A stretch of DNA of 64,000 nucleotides from Shinella sp. (GCA_003248775.1 QFQX01000009.1:1-64000); one strand, 5' to 3'; positions 18,875 through 28,587 are shown, numbered from the stretch's first letter. Numbers and translations are program-made. The notes: generated by a model not told the origin, from the sequence alone.

Positions 18875-20683
18875 ATGAGGAATTTCAGTATATCGGTCCG
18901 ACTCTACCTGTTGGTGGCGCTTGCGCTGGGGGTTCTGATCGCGACTCTTACCTTCAGCCTTTTTCGATCCTATGAGACGCTGGCGGCCGAGCGGCGCGCG
19001 GGCCTCGCATCGATAGACCAGACGGCGCTCGCGGTATTTTCCAAATATTACAAGATGGAACAGGCCGGCACGCTGAGCCGGGAGGATGCGCAGGCCAAAG
19101 CCAAGGAAGTCATCAGCGCGATGCGCTACGGCAAGGACGGCTATCTCTGGATCAACGACAACGACGCCCGCATGATCCTGCATCCGATCAAGCCGGAACT
19201 GGACGGAAAAGATCTGTCCTCGATGAAGGATCCGAACGGCAAGCACATCTTCCTCGAATTCGCGCGCGTCGTGAAGGAAAAGGGCGAGGGCTATGTCGAT
19301 TACTACTGGCCCAAGCCGGGCGCCGAGGCTCCGGTCGAGAAGTTCTCGCATGTCGTCGGCTTTGCGCCATGGGGCTGGATCGTCGGCACGGGCGTCTATG
19401 CGGATGACCTTGCAGCCATGTTCTACAGCAACGCCCTGTGGTTCGGCGGTATCATTCTGGTGAGTGTCATAGCGGTCATGACTTGCGCTTACGCCGTCGT
19501 GCGGAGCGTGGTGAAGCCGGTGAACCGCCTCAAGGCGGCCATGGGCGACATTGCCGAGGAGCGGGTGAACACCGAAATCGTCGATGCCGGACGGAGGGAC
19601 GAGATCGGCGGCATGGCGGATACACTGCTGGTGCTGCGCGAATCCGTTCGCGAGAGAATTCTGCTGCGCGACCGCGAGTCCGAGCAGCAGGCCCATCTGG
19701 ATGCCGAGCGGCAGAACAATGAAACGGTGCTGCGCAGCGCTTCGGACCGGCAAAACCACGCCATCGGCGAAATCGGTTCGGCGCTCGAGCGGCTCGCGGA
19801 GGGTGACCTCACGATACAGGTCGGCAACATCGGAGCCGACTACGAGAAGCTGCGGCAGGACTTCAACCGCGCCGTTGCGGCCTTGAGCAGCGTCATTTCC
19901 GCGATCAACCATACCAGCGACATCGTCACCGAAAATGCCGGCGGCATCAGCGAGGCCACCAACAACCTGTCCCGCCGGACGGAACAGCAGGCAGCCGCCC
20001 TCGAAGAGACAGCTGCCGCGCTGGATGAGATCACGGCAACCGTGCGCACCGCCTCCGAACGCGCCGCCGAAGCCCGTGACAAGGTGACGGAAACCAAGCT
20101 CAGCGCCAACCGCTCCGGCGAAATCGTTCGCAACGCGGTCGACGCCATGGGGCGCATCGAGGCTTCGTCCAGCCGGATCAACCAGATCATCTCGGTGATC
20201 GACGAGATCGCCTTCCAGACCAATCTGCTGGCGCTCAATGCCGGCGTCGAGGCGGCACGGGCAGGCGAGGCGGGTCGCGGCTTTGCCGTGGTGGCGCAGG
20301 AGGTTCGCGAACTGGCCCAGCGCTCGGCAAATGCGGCCAAGGAAATCAAGACGTTGATCAACGATTCCGCCGTGGAAGTCGGCAACGGCGTCTCGTTGGT
20401 GCGCTCCACCGGCGAAGCGCTGGTCGAGATCGAGAAGCTGGTCAATCAGGTGAACGACCACGTGGCCTCGATCGCGACCGCGGCACGGGAGCAGGCGACC
20501 GGTCTTCAGGAGATCAACACCTCCGTCAACCACATGGACCAGATGACCCAGCAGAACGCCGCGATGGTCGAGGAAACCTCGGCAGCCGGCCAGACGCTTG
20601 CGGAAGAAAGCCGCCACCTGCGCGAACTGTTGTCGCGACTGCGGGTTGCCACGGATGGGGCGGGCCGGCGGTACGCCGCCTGA
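18875..20683 (+). CDS. Methyl-accepting chemotaxis protein with single-Cache sensor
   Basis: 602 residues. A membrane helix at about 10-30 is followed by a periplasmic single Cache domain (about 35-180, with [19 protein letters not shown], typical of sCache_2). A second helix lies at about 187-210, then HAMP and a second HAMP-like stretch (about 300-350). The cytoplasmic hairpin tip is intact ([28 protein letters not shown]). No C-terminal CheR/CheB pentapeptide is seen. The ligand is unknown; sCache_2 receptors often sense small carboxylates. An AT-rich promoter region precedes it, and a strong terminator follows at 20702. Confidence 0.93.
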   Translation: MRNFSISVRLYLLVALALGVLIATLTFSLFRSYETLAAERRAGLASIDQTALAVFSKYYKMEQAGTLSREDAQAKAKEVISAMRYGKDGYLWINDNDARMILHPIKPELDGKDLSSMKDPNGKHIFLEFARVVKEKGEGYVDYYWPKPGAEAPVEKFSHVVGFAPWGWIVGTGVYADDLAAMFYSNALWFGGIILVSVIAVMTCAYAVVRSVVKPVNRLKAAMGDIAEERVNTEIVDAGRRDEIGGMADTLLVLRESVRERILLRDRESEQQAHLDAERQNNETVLRSASDRQNHAIGEIGSALERLAEGDLTIQVGNIGADYEKLRQDFNRAVAALSSVISAINHTSDIVTENAGGISEATNNLSRRTEQQAAALEETAAALDEITATVRTASERAAEARDKVTETKLSANRSGEIVRNAVDAMGRIEASSSRINQIISVIDEIAFQTNLLALNAGVEAARAGEAGRGFAVVAQEVRELAQRSANAAKEIKTLINDSAVEVGNGVSLVRSTGEALVEIEKLVNQVNDHVASIATAAREQATGLQEINTSVNHMDQMTQQNAAMVEETSAAGQTLAEESRHLRELLSRLRVATDGAGRRYAA

Positions 20684-20701
20684 GCCGAGAAAGCTGAAAA
20701 G

Positions 20702-20740
20702 AAACCGCCGGCGGGAGGAGATCTCGCCGGCGGTTTTCGT
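20702..20740. terminator. Bidirectional terminator after the chemotaxis gene
   Basis: The perfect 12-bp stem AAACCGCCGGCG / CGCCGGCGGTTT has an 11-base loop and is followed by T. It sits between convergent genes. Confidence 0.8.
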
Positions 20741-20752
20741 TTGTGCGGAAAA

Positions 20753-21253
20753 TCAGTTCTTGCCGCAGGAGGCAGTTAGTTTGGCCAATGCCGCAGAAGA
20801 GCCGGAGAGCGGAAAGCTCACGGTCTTGAAGGCCGCTTCCTTCGGCGCCACGGTGATCTGCGAGCCACTTTTCAGCATGGCAAGAACGGGGCTGTCACCG
20901 CCAAGCGGCAGAAAGAGGATGCCATCCATGGCCTGATAGCTCAGGGTTTCCTCCCGGCTCTGGTCGCCGGTGGAGATGACCGCCGGCCCTTTCCATTCGG
21001 GATCGCCACCGGGCGGGTCACCACGGCCGCCGTCGTCATAGTTCAGCACCAGCGTTCCGGGTTCTCCGCACTGGACATAGAGCAGGGCCTCGCGATCCGT
21101 ACCCTTCGCCGGCTGGCAGATATGGGCGGTCATGGCCGTCCCGCCTTCCACCTCCCACATTTCGGCCTTCCACTTCGCACAATCGGCCGAAAGGGCCGGC
21201 GCGGCAGTGATGACCAAAAGTCCAAGGGTTGCCGCGATACGCTGAATCGTCAT
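20753..21253 (-). CDS. Periplasmic hypothetical protein
   Basis: 166 residues from MTIQRIAATLG. The Sec signal peptide has a cleavage site after ALSA (about residue 23). The mature part has Cys at the N-terminus (DCAKW), in AHICQPA and YVQCGE, and at the C-terminus (TASCGKN), so two disulfides are possible. It contains Gly/Pro-rich DDGGRGDPPGGDPEW. No family is recognised with confidence. A longer start six codons upstream is less likely because it would lengthen the signal n-region. Confidence 0.7.
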   Translation of the reverse strand: MTIQRIAATLGLLVITAAPALSADCAKWKAEMWEVEGGTAMTAHICQPAKGTDREALLYVQCGEPGTLVLNYDDGGRGDPPGGDPEWKGPAVISTGDQSREETLSYQAMDGILFLPLGGDSPVLAMLKSGSQITVAPKEAAFKTVSFPLSGSSAALAKLTASCGKN

Positions 21254-21360
21254 GAAATCCCCCATATGCAAAAGCTTTGATATGTATCAGGTCTACGCTT
21301 TGTATCGCGTGCTACACAAGCACCAAAACTGACCGGAATGCCGCGCAGATCTTCCAACTC

Positions 21361-21396
21361 CGACAGGCCAGGTTCGACAGGCCAGGTTCAACAGGA
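21361..21396. repeat. Tandem 14-bp repeat upstream of the flavodoxin-like gene
   Basis: CGACAGGCCAGGTT occurs twice without a gap (21361-21374 and 21375-21388), followed by a partial third unit (CAACAGGAG) that supplies the Shine-Dalgarno of the next gene. Confidence 0.7.
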
Positions 21397-21403
21397 GAGT
21401 GCC

Positions 21404-21982
21404 GTGAGCCATATTCTGATTGTGCAGGGACACCCCGATACCAGCGAACGACATTTTTGCCATGCCTTGGCGGATGCCTATGCGGCCGGTGCTCTCAAGG
21501 CGGGGCATACCGTCGAGAGGCTGGAGATCGCGCGGATCGAGGTGCCGCGACTGCAATCCCAGAAGGAGCAGCAAAGCGGCGCCGTCGTTCCCGATATCGC
21601 CAACGCCCAGACACTGCTCAAGGCGGCCGACCATGTGGTGCTGGTCTTTCCGCTGTGGATGGGCGGAATGCCTTCGCTGGTGGCATCCTTTCTGGAGCAG
21701 GTGCTGCGGCTGGGCTACGCCTACGAGGGCACAGGCCCGACCATGAAGAAGCTGTTCCGGGGACGATCAATGCGGCTTGTCGTCACGATGGCGATGCCCG
21801 CCTGGTATTACCGGCTCGTCTATGGCAGCCACAGCCTGAAGGCATGGAAGGTCGGCGCTCTCGGTTTCGTGGGCTTCCGGCCGATCCGGGCAAGTATCGT
21901 CGGCAATGTCGCGGAGGCCGATATCTCGGCGCATGAAAACTGGCTGAAGAAAATGGAGGCGCTCGGCGCTGCCGCGCGCTGA
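21404..21982 (+). CDS. NAD(P)H-dependent oxidoreductase, flavodoxin_2 fold
   Basis: 192 residues from a GTG start with AGGAGAG eight bases upstream; the upstream in-frame part spans the tandem repeat and is not protein-like. The flavodoxin-like fold is seen from ILIVQGHPDTSERHF (FMN phosphate loop), FPLWMGGMPSLVASFLEQVL and MAMPAWYYRLVYG. The family includes quinone/azo reductases and NADPH-dependent flavin enzymes (KefF/MdaB-like). No partner gene is adjacent. Confidence 0.85.
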   Translation: MSHILIVQGHPDTSERHFCHALADAYAAGALKAGHTVERLEIARIEVPRLQSQKEQQSGAVVPDIANAQTLLKAADHVVLVFPLWMGGMPSLVASFLEQVLRLGYAYEGTGPTMKKLFRGRSMRLVVTMAMPAWYYRLVYGSHSLKAWKVGALGFVGFRPIRASIVGNVAEADISAHENWLKKMEALGAAAR

Positions 21983-22119
21983 GAGCTATCACTTGGAGTG
22001 GGAAGCGATGGCCTGCGGGCGCGATTCGCGTTTGAATCAAATCCAAACGAAACATTAACGGCTGAAGCCTATCCTCTCCCAATATGCCGGATCCCGGCTG
22101 CAGCAGATGGATATTGTGT

Positions 22120-22785
22120 ATGGCGTCTTCCTTTCTGCAACGTTCCGCGCTGATCCTCGTGCCGGCTGCGGCCATCGCGTCGTGCACCGGCGATCGCGTG
22201 ATGCCGCCCGAAGACATTGCGGCCAACACGCCGCGTTCCTCCCGTCACTATGTTCAGCGCGAAGGGCGGCTTGAAGGCCGGGTGGAGGACATTGACGCGG
22301 GCAGGGAGCTTCTCGGCCCTGTCGGATCGTCGGTGGCCTATGCCCCGGAACCGGCACGCGGCAACGGAGCGAGTGCGGCGATCAACTACCTCGACACACC
22401 GAACCTTGCCGGCGTGCAGAACAGTTCGGCGGAAACGAAAGAGCCGATGGCCAAGGGCGGAGTGCTTCTTTCTCCCGAAGACACTACGGAACAGGCGCTT
22501 GCAGGTTCCGCAGGCGATACGGGAAGCGCTTACGATATTCCGGAGGAAGGCATCAATATCGATGCCGGTCTCGGTGTTGCCGGTGCGCCGGTGCTGGGCG
22601 AGCCGCAAGGCCTGTCGCAGCCCGTGCCCTCAGGCCAGCCCGTCGCGGCGCAGATCCTCGTGCCCCAGGGGCCAATGGCAATCGCCGAGGGCTCGACCGC
22701 GCAGCCCGTGGTGGACGGTATCGGCACGGAAAACCCGATTACGCTTCTGCCGAATGGCGAACAGGCCGCCGACGGCGACCTGTAA
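22120..22785 (+). CDS. Putative lipoprotein, Pro/Ala/Gly-rich
   Basis: 221 residues. A signal peptide with lipobox AIASC (about residues 17-21) means lipidation at Cys is likely. The mature part lacks further Cys and is low in complexity, rich in Pro, Gly, Ala and Glu (for example QGLSQPVPSGQPVAAQIL). It is probably an extended periplasmic or envelope protein. The function is not recognised. The gene runs convergent to the GlxA-type regulator. Confidence 0.65.
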   Translation: MASSFLQRSALILVPAAAIASCTGDRVMPPEDIAANTPRSSRHYVQREGRLEGRVEDIDAGRELLGPVGSSVAYAPEPARGNGASAAINYLDTPNLAGVQNSSAETKEPMAKGGVLLSPEDTTEQALAGSAGDTGSAYDIPEEGINIDAGLGVAGAPVLGEPQGLSQPVPSGQPVAAQILVPQGPMAIAEGSTAQPVVDGIGTENPITLLPNGEQAADGDL

Positions 22786-22817
22786 GACTGAGGTGAAGCC
22801 CTGACTGGCAGCCGGCG

Positions 22818-23846
22818 TTAGACGACGATACCGGTGCGGTTGGTGGTCATGGTCAGCTTGCGCTCGGCGCGTTCCTGCTGGGGCGAACGGTTGTAGAGTT
22901 CGCGATAACACTTGGAGAAGTGCGACGCGGAGACGAAACCGCACGCAACCGCCACCTCGACCACCGGCATGGATGACTGCACCAGCAGATGGCGGGCGCG
23001 GTCGAGACGGATCTCGAGATAGTAGCGGGCAGGCGAGCGGCCCATTTCCTGACGAAACAGGCGTTCGATCTGGCGGCGCGAGAGGCCGGCATCGTCGGCG
23101 ATCTCCAGAAGCGACAGCGGCTCGGAAAGATTGCTTTCCATCAGTTCGATGATCGACAGGACCTTGGAGTTCTGCACGCCGAGACGGGCCCGCAGCGGCA
23201 AGCGCTGGCGGTCGTGGGCGCTGCGGACGCGGTCGGTGAGGTGCTGCTCGCAGACGCGGTTGACGAGACCTTCGCCGAAATCCTGACCGATCAGGTTCAG
23301 CATCATATCCAGCGAGGCAGTGCCGCCGGCGCAAGTGTAGAGATTGCCATCGACTTCGTAGAGATCGGCATAGACTTCCGCCTGCGGAAAGGTTTCGGAA
23401 AAACCGGGGAGGTTTTCCCAGTGAATGGCGCAGCGTTTGCCATTCAGCAGTCCGGCCTGCGCCAGGACATGGGCGCCCGTACAGAGACTGCCGATCGCCG
23501 CGCCGCGGTTATAGGCCTCGCGGAGCCATGCGTTGACCGACTTGTTGTGGAACTCCTCCACATAGATGCCGGAACAGACGATCACCATGCTCGGGCGGTT
23601 TTCGCCGGAGAGGAAACGCCGTTCATCGGCAAGCGAGGAGTTCACCTCCATGCCGATGCCACTGGACGAATGCACCTTCTGACCGTCAGCGGAGGCGAGG
23701 CGCCATTCATAGGCGGAATAACCGAGCATGCGGTTGGCGATCCGCAGCGTTTCAATCGCGCCTGCGAACGGCAGGAGCGTGAAATGCGGTACCAGAAAAA
23801 AGACGAGCGAGCGCTTCTTGGTCTGCTTGTTCATGTTGATGCCCAT
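22818..23846 (-). CDS. GlxA-family AraC-type transcriptional regulator
   Basis: About 342 residues from MGINMNKQTKKRSLV (or 338 from the next ATG at 23834). An N-terminal DJ-1/PfpI-like domain (GSLCTGAHVLAQAGLL nucleophile-elbow region) is followed by a C-terminal AraC double HTH (LSLLEIADDAGLSRRQIERLFRQEM and VVEVAVACGFVSASHFSKCY). This layout is that of GbdR/ArgR/CdhR regulators of betaine, carnitine or arginine catabolism; the opening SLVFFLVPHFTLLPFAGAIETLRIANRMLG is very typical. A longer upstream frame exists but lacks family similarity. No target is adjacent, so a link to the betaine-like cluster at 28.6-40.6 kb is speculative. Confidence 0.88.
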   Translation of the reverse strand: MGINMNKQTKKRSLVFFLVPHFTLLPFAGAIETLRIANRMLGYSAYEWRLASADGQKVHSSSGIGMEVNSSLADERRFLSGENRPSMVIVCSGIYVEEFHNKSVNAWLREAYNRGAAIGSLCTGAHVLAQAGLLNGKRCAIHWENLPGFSETFPQAEVYADLYEVDGNLYTCAGGTASLDMMLNLIGQDFGEGLVNRVCEQHLTDRVRSAHDRQRLPLRARLGVQNSKVLSIIELMESNLSEPLSLLEIADDAGLSRRQIERLFRQEMGRSPARYYLEIRLDRARHLLVQSSMPVVEVAVACGFVSASHFSKCYRELYNRSPQQERAERKLTMTTNRTGIVV

Positions 23847-24139
23847 TGTTCCCACGTTTTTCCCATTCCTTGCGTGGAATGGGGTTCGCCGGTTGCCGAT
23901 ACGCGACATCATAGTGACGAAAAGCGGCGATTTCTTCAGCAGGACATCATTATCGCGACATTTTTGCGACTTTAACACGAAGCCATGGGCGAAGCTTCGG
24001 CGTATGGGATCGGTTTCGGTCAGGTGCCTGAAATTGATCGGGAAATTCAATCAAGGCTCAAGAAAAACGGAAAAATGACCTTCCGCCCGGAAACGACTAT
24101 CGTCAAGTCGTCCGGGCAGGAAGCATGTCGCAAAACTGC

Positions 24140-24355
24140 TTATCGGCGAACAAGGCGATCCATGTCGCCCGCAGGCCAGCCGAGGTCCTTCCTGAGATCG
24201 AAGGGCATTGCTTCCAGTGCAAGTCCCTCCTGGCGGCGGCGATGCCATTCCCGCCATGCGGCAATCACGGAATTGAGACCAGCCGGAATCCCGGCTGTTG
24301 CCCATGACCGGCGCGAGCGCCGGGAAAACCGTGCCTCATCAAATACCAGTGTCAT
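24140..24355 (-). CDS. DUF1127-type small protein
   Basis: 71 residues. A perfect AAGGAGA lies just upstream of the ATG. The C-terminal half (MPFDLRKDLGWPAGDMDRLVRR) is the DUF1127-like motif, preceded by an Arg/Trp-rich helix (WREWHRRRQEG). In related bacteria such proteins bind RNA or phosphate-regulation partners and several are controlled by the LysR regulator VtlR/LsrB (established for Brucella and Agrobacterium members). The second such gene and a LysR gene are adjacent. Confidence 0.75.
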   Translation of the reverse strand: MTLVFDEARFSRRSRRSWATAGIPAGLNSVIAAWREWHRRRQEGLALEAMPFDLRKDLGWPAGDMDRLVRR

Positions 24356-24482
24356 CGCATTCTCCTTTTCGCGTGCGCCTCTTCAGGCAGATGCGTTTTG
24401 CATCAGGGTATCTCATCAATCAAACGAATGTTTCTTATTTCTGAAATCAACAAAATTGATCGATCCACTGCGTCACGATGAA

Positions 24483-24650
24483 TCAGCGGCGAGCATCCTC
24501 GCGCGGGGGCCAGCCGACATCCCGCTGGACGCTGCGCGGCAGTTCATCCATCTCGCGGATCAATCGCGCTCTTCGCCGTCCTCGGATGAATTCGCCTAAA
24601 GGTTGCGTCACGACGACATGCAGCAGACGTAAAGTGATCGCTATAAACAT
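24483..24650 (-). CDS. DUF1127-type small protein
   Basis: 55 residues from the ATG with GGAGGTGCCGAG upstream. The frame could extend 30 codons further, but that part overlaps the divergent promoter. Sequence: a hydrophobic/helical N-terminus (FIAITLRLLHVVV) is followed by GEFIRGRRRARLIREMDELPRSVQRDVGWP, matching the DUF1127 core. It is a paralogue of the gene at 24140. It reads divergently from the LysR gene with a shared 110-base spacer. Confidence 0.75.
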   Translation of the reverse strand: MFIAITLRLLHVVVTQPLGEFIRGRRRARLIREMDELPRSVQRDVGWPPREDARR

Positions 24651-24736
24651 CTCGGCACCTCCTTCCGACCAACTTCTGCGGGCAAATATGGGCGCCGGTT
24701 GACTGTCAATCAAACGAAATGATATGGTCTTCATGT

Positions 24737-24749
24737 TCAATTATATTGA
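24737..24749. promoter_or_regulatory. T-N11-A LysR box in the LysR/DUF1127 spacer
   Basis: TCAATTATATTGA is a palindrome with the T-N11-A form of LysR-type operators. It lies 11 bases before the LysR ATG and overlaps the probable Shine-Dalgarno GAGG, so autoregulation is likely. Confidence 0.55.
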
Positions 24750-24759
24750 GGCATGCGTG

Positions 24760-25656
24760 ATGACCGTTACAATCCGCCAACCGTTGCCGCTGCTGGACAA
24801 CGATATCCTGCGCACCTTCGTCGCCATCTCCGAGACCGGTAGCTTCACTACGGCAGCGGACCGGGTGTTCCGGACACCGTCGGCCGTCTCGATGCAGATC
24901 AAGAAACTGGAAGAGCAACTCAACGCGACGCTTTTCCTGCGCGATGCCCGCTCCGTGACGCTGACCGAGAGCGGCGAGACGCTGCTGCCTTACGCGCGCC
25001 GGATGCTTGCTCTTTCCAACGAGGCGGTAGGGCGGTTCCGCATGCCGGAAATGAAGGGCGTCGTGAGACTCGGTGCACCGGACGATATCGGCGAGCGCTA
25101 TATGCCGACGATCCTGCGCCGGTTCGCGGAGGTCTATCCGGCCATCATGGTCGACCTGACGGTCGATACATCATCGCAACTGCGGCGGCGGCTGCAGGAG
25201 CAGCGGCTTGATCTTACGCTCGTCAACTGCGCGCCGGGCGTGGTGAGCCATGAGGGCGAGGTGATCCATACCGAACATCTGGTCTGGGCCGGCGCCAAGT
25301 GTGGCACCGCGCATCTGCGCGATCCGCTTCCGGTATCGATCTGGGAAGACGGCTGTTGCTGGCGCGCCGATGCGCTGGCGCGGCTGGACAAGGACAAGCG
25401 GCAATACCGGATCGCCTATCTCTCGGCCCATACGATGGCACAGCGGGCCGCCGTCATCGCCGATCTCGCCGTCGCACCTTTGCCGCGAAGCTACCTGACC
25501 GAGGACATGGTCGCGCTCGGCAACAAGCATGGACTGCCGGAACTCGGCTCTTTCGAAGTAAGGCTGCTCACGGGAGCCGAAACCAGCGAGACGATCCGCG
25601 CCGTCGCCGACAGCGTCCGCTTCGCCTTCTCAGAAATGATCGGGATGGCGGCCTGA
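24760..25656 (+). CDS. LysR-family transcriptional regulator, LsrB/VtlR-like
   Basis: 298 residues. The N-terminal winged HTH (about 10-70) has LRTFVAISETGSFTTAADRVFRTPSAVSMQIKKLEEQL; the substrate-binding domain follows (about 95-290) and contains Cys at CAPG, KCGT and DGCC. The opening resembles LsrB/VtlR, the LysR regulator of oxidative-stress or AbcR-RNA and DUF1127 genes in Rhizobiales; the resemblance is from memory and orthology is unproven. The start is at ATG 24760; upstream in-frame ATGs lie over the operator. Confidence 0.88.
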   Translation: MTVTIRQPLPLLDNDILRTFVAISETGSFTTAADRVFRTPSAVSMQIKKLEEQLNATLFLRDARSVTLTESGETLLPYARRMLALSNEAVGRFRMPEMKGVVRLGAPDDIGERYMPTILRRFAEVYPAIMVDLTVDTSSQLRRRLQEQRLDLTLVNCAPGVVSHEGEVIHTEHLVWAGAKCGTAHLRDPLPVSIWEDGCCWRADALARLDKDKRQYRIAYLSAHTMAQRAAVIADLAVAPLPRSYLTEDMVALGNKHGLPELGSFEVRLLTGAETSETIRAVADSVRFAFSEMIGMAA

Positions 25657-25994
25657 AAGACTGCCATCCCGTATTTGAAAGAGGTTTGCAAAGGGCACTG
25701 TCCTATGGCTTTCGCGTCATCGATGAGACGGCCCAAGCAAGCCTCATCCCAAGTGTGCTGTTCGTTTTCAGAGGTCTTGGCCAAGGTCCGCGCCTTATGC
25801 AGACCTTTTTGGGATTATCGAGGTCATGCAATCGCTATTCAACGATCAAAAATAATCGTATAGCTTTGAATTTAAACAATTTATTTCGTTTCCATGGATG
25901 TTCTCCGTCATTCGATATCCACATCCCAGGCGATTGTCTATCGCGGCGCACCGATATTAAGCTTTGATTCATTGTTGATGTTTCGAGAATCAAG
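25657..25994. other. Intergenic region upstream of the autotransporter; no gene seen
   Basis: 338 bases. The right half (about 25830-25960) is AT-rich and probably holds the autotransporter promoter. No convincing RBS-led frame or terminator is seen. Confidence 0.5.
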
Positions 25995-28523
25995 ATGCCT
26001 TTTTATCAAGAGATACTGCGTGCGTTGCGACCGAACAGAACCCGGCTGCTGATTGCCTTTTCCGCAACCACGGCGATGACGCCAATAATGCCCGGAGAGG
26101 CGCTGGCCAGCTGCTTCTTCTCGGGAGGGATCGTTAGTAACCGTTGCGATTCGACCTTCATCCAGGGTTTTGCCTCATCGGGGAGTTCGTCACTGTCTGT
26201 CGTCGACGAGACTACCGGCGGTGTGGAATTTGCTCCCGTCGATACATCCGCTACGCCAACGACCCAAACACTCAGGATTACCGGCAATACAACCATCTAC
26301 AATCCGGGATACAGCGCGGTCTATTCGCAGACGTTCGCGGCGGAGCATGACCTCGATGTGTACATAGGGGAAGGGGTTTCCATCACGTCTGCCGGAGGCT
26401 TTGGCGCGGTCTGGCTGCGGAACGACGTTTCCGGCGATATCTCGATCGTAAACAATGCGACGGTTACCGCCAACGTTGTCGGCCCGGGCATCACGGTGAC
26501 AACCAACCAGGGGAACGTCTCTGTCGTTAACAACGGCCATGTCACATCGATGACGGAGCGAGGGCTATACGGCGACGGGGGATACAATAACAGCGATGCG
26601 TCGCCGGTCCTGGTGTCCATCACCAACAACGGGGTGGTGGATGCCTATACTGCCGGCATACGCACCATCAACTATCACGGCCTTTCGAGCATCACCAACA
26701 CCGGGACCGTGACGTCAACCACGCGGCAGGGACTTGTCGCCTGGTCCGCTTCGGGCGGCGCATCGCTCTCCAATTCCGGTAGCGTGACTGCCCATGACGA
26801 TATCGCCCTACAGGCGTGGAGCACGCAAGGTGATGTCACGATCGTAAACAGCGGCTGGGCAGCAGCCTATGATGACAGCTCGATCACGGACTCCGGTATA
26901 GGGCACCTCGCGGTCCAGGCCTTTGCCGAGATTTCCGGTGATATCTCGATTGTCAATTCCGGCACACTTTACGCACCGGATGATCTGGCAGTATCGGCGG
27001 AAGCTGATCTTGGCGACATCTCGATCGTCAACAGCGGCAAGATTACCGGTCAAAGAGGCATCGACGCGGTAGCCAGTGGCGGTCACATCGCTATCGAAAA
27101 CAGCGGTACGGTGACGGCTCTGGAAGGCGAAGGCGTAACCTTGAGGGGCGCAAGGCTGACCAACAGCGGTTCCATCGATGCCGTCACCTATGGCGTCTAT
27201 CTGGAAGGTTCAGGAAACAGCATCACCTCATCCGGCACGATCAGCGGTGACAGGGCCTCCGTATTCTATGGAGCCGGCGGAAATACGCTGAACATCCTGC
27301 CAGGATCTGCCTTCCACGGCATGGTCGATTTCAACAAGACGACCGGAAACAGCACGACATTCGGCGCGGGCAACTACCGGGTACCTTCAGCAAACTATAT
27401 CGCTTCGGACAATGCCATAACGCTCGACAACGCGTCGCAGGTCCTCATTCTCAGCGATGCCGACACCACGGGGACAATAAACGTGGTGACGGCGACCCCG
27501 ATCGCCAACATCGCCAACCAGTATACGAATTCGGTATCCGATGTGATCGGCGGCATTCTTGCGCTTGACATCCAGAGGCCGGGCGACATCGCAGTTGCAG
27601 GGCCAGAAACCGAACCGCTGGCCTATGGCGAAGAAAAGCAGGCTACGCCGGCGCAGCAGGCAATCGCAAGCATCAGTGACGGGCTTGCCGTCGATCGTGC
27701 AGGCAATCTGTTCTGGGCTCGCGTTTTCGGCGGCGGACGTCACCAGCCGGGAACCTCGGACGACCTCGAAAGCAACATCTATCATTACGGCATGATCGCC
27801 GGTGCCGACCGGCAGTTTGGCGACATGCGCATCGGGCTCTTTGGCGGCGCGGGTGCAGTCAACGCCGAACTCAGCGACAACAGCAGCTCGATCGATGGCC
27901 GGACGGCTTTCCTGGGCCTCTACGGTTCGGCTCCGGTCAATGGGTACCTTGTCAACGGATCGTTTACGCTCGGCGCGATCGACAACGAGACGAAACGGTC
28001 TATCAATGCCGGCAGCGAATGGGCCGAGGGCGACTTCTGGGGCTGGTATCTCTCGCCTGAAATCGCCGTCAGCAAGGCCTTTGACATAGCGCCCGAATGG
28101 TCTCTGACGCCAAGTGTGCGCCTGCGTTATGTCGGCGCTTTCTACGACAGCTATACGGAAAGCGGTTCGTCGCAGAACCTCAGCTATGATGACCGAGAAA
28201 CGCATTCGCTCGAGGGGCGACTGCAGATGGACCTGACCCGCCGCACCACGTTGCAATCTGGCCAGGCAGCAGCATTTTCCCTGTCGGGCGCAGTTATCGA
28301 CACGCAGAATCTTGGCGATACCGGATACATGGCAAGCCTCGATGACACCGAGTTCAAGCTGACGGACTCGTCCGCCCGCAATGTCGTCGGCTTCCGCCTC
28401 GGCGCGTCGTTCGATGCGCAGATCAAGGAAGCGATGAGTGTCTATGGCGGCGTGGAAAGTACCGTTTATACGGACGAATCGGTGGCATATACCGGTCGGC
28501 TTGGCCTGAAGACCACGTTCTAA
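25995..28523 (+). CDS. Autotransporter (type Va secretion) with repetitive passenger
   Basis: 842 residues. It has a long, Sec-type extended signal (residues 1-37, hydrophobic core LLIAFSATTAMTPIM, cleavage around ALA-SC). The passenger (about 40-560) has at least ten degenerate units of about 20-30 residues built on I-x-N-x-G-x-V (for example DISIVNSGTLYA, SITNTGTVTS), predicting a right-handed beta-helix. The C-terminal 270 residues form the beta-barrel translocator (RVFGGGRHQPGTSDD onward), ending in the expected aromatic Phe. It is probably a surface adhesin or secreted protein; no protease motif is seen. Confidence 0.88.
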   Translation: MPFYQEILRALRPNRTRLLIAFSATTAMTPIMPGEALASCFFSGGIVSNRCDSTFIQGFASSGSSSLSVVDETTGGVEFAPVDTSATPTTQTLRITGNTTIYNPGYSAVYSQTFAAEHDLDVYIGEGVSITSAGGFGAVWLRNDVSGDISIVNNATVTANVVGPGITVTTNQGNVSVVNNGHVTSMTERGLYGDGGYNNSDASPVLVSITNNGVVDAYTAGIRTINYHGLSSITNTGTVTSTTRQGLVAWSASGGASLSNSGSVTAHDDIALQAWSTQGDVTIVNSGWAAAYDDSSITDSGIGHLAVQAFAEISGDISIVNSGTLYAPDDLAVSAEADLGDISIVNSGKITGQRGIDAVASGGHIAIENSGTVTALEGEGVTLRGARLTNSGSIDAVTYGVYLEGSGNSITSSGTISGDRASVFYGAGGNTLNILPGSAFHGMVDFNKTTGNSTTFGAGNYRVPSANYIASDNAITLDNASQVLILSDADTTGTINVVTATPIANIANQYTNSVSDVIGGILALDIQRPGDIAVAGPETEPLAYGEEKQATPAQQAIASISDGLAVDRAGNLFWARVFGGGRHQPGTSDDLESNIYHYGMIAGADRQFGDMRIGLFGGAGAVNAELSDNSSSIDGRTAFLGLYGSAPVNGYLVNGSFTLGAIDNETKRSINAGSEWAEGDFWGWYLSPEIAVSKAFDIAPEWSLTPSVRLRYVGAFYDSYTESGSSQNLSYDDRETHSLEGRLQMDLTRRTTLQSGQAAAFSLSGAVIDTQNLGDTGYMASLDDTEFKLTDSSARNVVGFRLGASFDAQIKEAMSVYGGVESTVYTDESVAYTGRLGLKTTF

Positions 28524-28530
28524 ACGGTTG

Positions 28531-28554
28531 CCGCCGGGTGTTTGCACCCGGCGG
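28531..28554. terminator. Terminator hairpin between the autotransporter and the corrinoid-reactivator gene
   Basis: CCGCCGGGTG / CACCCGGCGG is a perfect 10-bp stem with a TTTG loop, between convergent genes. Confidence 0.7.
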
Positions 28555-28587
28555 TCTCATCACAGCACGAACTGGTTGTTTCAAACG

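Noticed and set aside
18872..20617. Long minus-strand frame opposite the chemotaxis receptor
   Set aside because: Antisense shadow of a gene with complete Cache, HAMP and signalling domains; no RBS or family match.
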